A stretch of 6,642 nt of DNA from an uncultured Lachnospiraceae bacterium (GTDB lineage Bacteria; Bacillota; Clostridia; Lachnospirales; Lachnospiraceae). The stretch lies in NCBI GenBank assembly GCA_900313265.1, contig OMRN01000355.1, positions 1 through 6,642 on the forward strand. Reading direction: 5' to 3'. Each line of letters starts with the position of its first letter. Positions within the stretch are counted from its first letter, which is position 1. The notes under the pieces are model-generated. The model was not told where the DNA came from and searched no databases. It saw only the letters and a program-made list of their open reading frames with translations. A program made the translations under genes and the position numbers. Below are positions 4,926 through 6,642 of the stretch, piece after piece.

Positions 4926-6642
4926 TTATTTCCCAGCCATAATCTCATTAAATGCTTTCAGTTTCGCATCTTCCGTGCCGAGACCCTGTGCTTCGTATTT
5001 CGCGATGCACGCCATCATCTTCTTGTAATCGCCCGGAATGACTTTCTTGAAATGTCCGGCATATTCGTCAAAATTCTCAAGAATCTTCTTTCCTTTCAAA
5101 GATCCCGTACTTGCCACATGTTTTTCGAGCATGCTCTTAATGCGGGCTAAATCGTCCGATTCAAGTGCCTCCATGCTGACAAGCTGCTTGTTTAAATTGC
5201 GGTACAGATGATTCTCCTCATCGAGTACGTACGCAACACCGCCGCTCATACCGGCTGCAAAGTTCTTTCCGGTGGTACCGAGAATCAGCACACATCCGCC
5301 GGTCATGTATTCACATCCGTGCTCGCCGACGCCTTCGACAACCGCCGTTGCTCCGGAGTTTCGGATACAGAATCTTTCCCCGGCCATACCCGCGATATAC
5401 GCTTCGCCGCTGGTTGCACCGTATAAAGCAACATTTCCGATGATGATATTTTCCGAAGGATCGTACTTTGCTTCGGCAGGTGCATGTACGATCAGTTTTC
5501 CGCCGGATAAGCCTTTTCCGAAGTAATCGTTGCTGTCACCGGTAATTGTAAGCGTTAAGCCCTTCGGAATGAATGCTCCGAAACTCTGTCCGCCCGAACC
5601 CGTACAGTTGATTTTGATTGTATCTTCCTTCAGTCCTTCCGGATGGTTTCTCGTGATTTCCGCACCGAGTAACGTGCCGAATGTCCGGTCCGTATTGGAA
5701 ACGGCAATTCCGAATTCGCTCTTCTTTCCGCTTTTTACCGATGCCTGGATTTCTTTCTGACTTAACAGGAATTTCTCATCCTTGGTTTCTTCCAGTTTAA
5801 AATCAAAAATCTTGTCTGCATGGAAGGTGGATTCCTCGCGGCTTACTCCGGACATATCCGTTAAAATTCTCGTATAGTCAAGATGTGATGCTTTTGAACC
5901 CGAAGCAATTTCTTTCTTAACACGAATTAAATCGGTTCTTCCGACCAGTTCCTCTACGGAACGTACGCCGAGTTTTGCCATATATTCACGCAGTTCTTCT
6001 GCGATAAATCTCATGAAATTTTCCACATATTCCGGTTTTCCCGCAAAACGTTTGCGAAGCTCGGGATTCTGTGTGGCAATGCCCATCGGGCAGGTATCCT
6101 GATGGCAGACTCTCATCATCACGCAGCCCATGGTTACAAGCGGTGCCGTCGCAAAACCGAACTCTTCGGCTCCGAGGATGGCTGCAATGGCAACATCACG
6201 TCCGCTCATTAATTTTCCGTCGGTCTCGATCATGACCTGATTACGAAGTCCGTTTAAAACAAGCGTCTGATGTGTTTCGGCAAGTCCTAACTCCCACGGA
6301 AGTCCGGCATTGTGAATCGAACTTAAAGGAGCCGCACCGGTTCCGCCGTCATAACCGGAAACCAGAATAACCTGTGCGCCGGCTTTTGCAACACCCGCCG
6401 CGATGGTTCCGACACCGGCTTCGGATACAAGTTTGACGGAAATTCTCGCATTTTTGTTTGCGTTTTTCAAATCGTAAATTAACTGCGCCAGATCTTCAAT
6501 CGAATAAATATCGTGATGAGGCGGAGGCGAAATTAAGGATACGCCGGGCGTGGAATGTCTGGTTTTCGCAATCCACGGGTAGACCTTCTTTCCGGGAAGA
6601 TGTCCGCCTTCACCGGGTTTTGCGCCCTGTGCCATTTTGATC
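4926..6642 (-). CDS. gltB: Glutamate synthase large subunit, C-terminal part (runs off right edge)
   Basis: The frame is open from the right edge to TAA at 4928-4926, about 571 residues of a protein usually near 1500. The ATG at 6635 is internal ([13 protein letters not shown]), not the start. Visible parts are the end of the FMN-binding synthase barrel ([36 protein letters not shown]), the 3Fe-4S cysteines in [17 protein letters not shown] (C-x5-C-x4-C, bases about 6090-6125), and the C-terminal glycine-rich beta-helix domain ([40 protein letters not shown]). This subunit channels ammonia from glutamine, released by its N-terminal amidotransferase domain (outside the window), to 2-oxoglutarate. 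It is followed after 16 bp by gltD and presumably shares its mRNA. Nothing in the visible part looks damaged. Confidence 0.97.
   Translation of the reverse strand, partial: IKMAQGAKPGEGGHLPGKKVYPWIAKTRHSTPGVSLISPPPHHDIYSIEDLAQLIYDLKNANKNARISVKLVSEAGVGTIAAGVAKAGAQVILVSGYDGGTGAAPLSSIHNAGLPWELGLAETHQTLVLNGLRNQVMIETDGKLMSGRDVAIAAILGAEEFGFATAPLVTMGCVMMRVCHQDTCPMGIATQNPELRKRFAGKPEYVENFMRFIAEELREYMAKLGVRSVEELVGRTDLIRVKKEIASGSKASHLDYTRILTDMSGVSREESTFHADKIFDFKLEETKDEKFLLSQKEIQASVKSGKKSEFGIAVSNTDRTFGTLLGAEITRNHPEGLKEDTIKINCTGSGGQSFGAFIPKGLTLTITGDSNDYFGKGLSGGKLIVHAPAEAKYDPSENIIIGNVALYGATSGEAYIAGMAGERFCIRNSGATAVVEGVGEHGCEYMTGGCVLILGTTGKNFAAGMSGGVAYVLDEENHLYRNLNKQLVSMEALESDDLARIKSMLEKHVASTGSLKGKKILENFDEYAGHFKKVIPGDYKKMMACIAKYEAQGLGTEDAKLKAFNEIMAGK

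Overview
The window is a compact nitrogen-assimilation cluster. All five genes lie on the minus strand. In transcription order (right to left) they are: the 3' part of gltB (glutamate synthase large subunit, cut by the right edge), gltD (small subunit), a short type I-like glutamine synthetase, an ANTAR-domain RNA-binding antiterminator, and the 5' part of a type III glutamine synthetase (glnN, cut by the left edge). Protein similarity recalled from memory, AGGAGG-type ribosome sites, A/T-rich spacers and the mix of GSI, GSIII and ANTAR regulator all suggest an anaerobic Clostridia member, probably Lachnospiraceae-like. No search was run.

Layout: gltB (4926-6642, partial) and gltD (3344-4909) are 16 bp apart and surely co-transcribed. 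A 231-bp spacer leads to the GSI-like gene (1940-3112). A 160-bp spacer with a large hairpin leads to the ANTAR gene (1192-1779). A 420-bp spacer then separates it from glnN (1-771, partial). That last spacer holds a clear sigma-A promoter with an A/T UP-like tract, a strong intrinsic terminator just after the predicted transcription start, two further hairpins, and the glnN ribosome site.

How the genes work together: glutamine synthetase fixes ammonium onto glutamate, and GltBD converts glutamine plus 2-oxoglutarate into two glutamates. The ANTAR protein is the likely switch. The glnN leader contains two small hairpins with six-base loops, AAUGGC and AACGGC, both with A at loop position 1 and G at position 4, as in RNA targets of EutV/NasR-type ANTAR proteins. 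Each hairpin overlaps the 5' arm of a longer terminator or terminator-like stem, so the two folds exclude each other. This supports antitermination control of glnN by the adjacent regulator.

The most unusual points are: (1) this twofold hexaloop/attenuator leader, with its two target hairpins about 97 nt apart instead of side by side; (2) a REP-like block of GTGCCTGTCACTTT repeats inside gltD, translated in frame as KVTGT repeats; (3) a GSI-like protein that keeps its metal ligands but appears to have lost several substrate-site residues and the C-terminus; (4) a receiver domain lacking the phosphoacceptor Asp; and (5) a 30-bp tandem duplication of the 3' end of the ANTAR gene, stop codon included.
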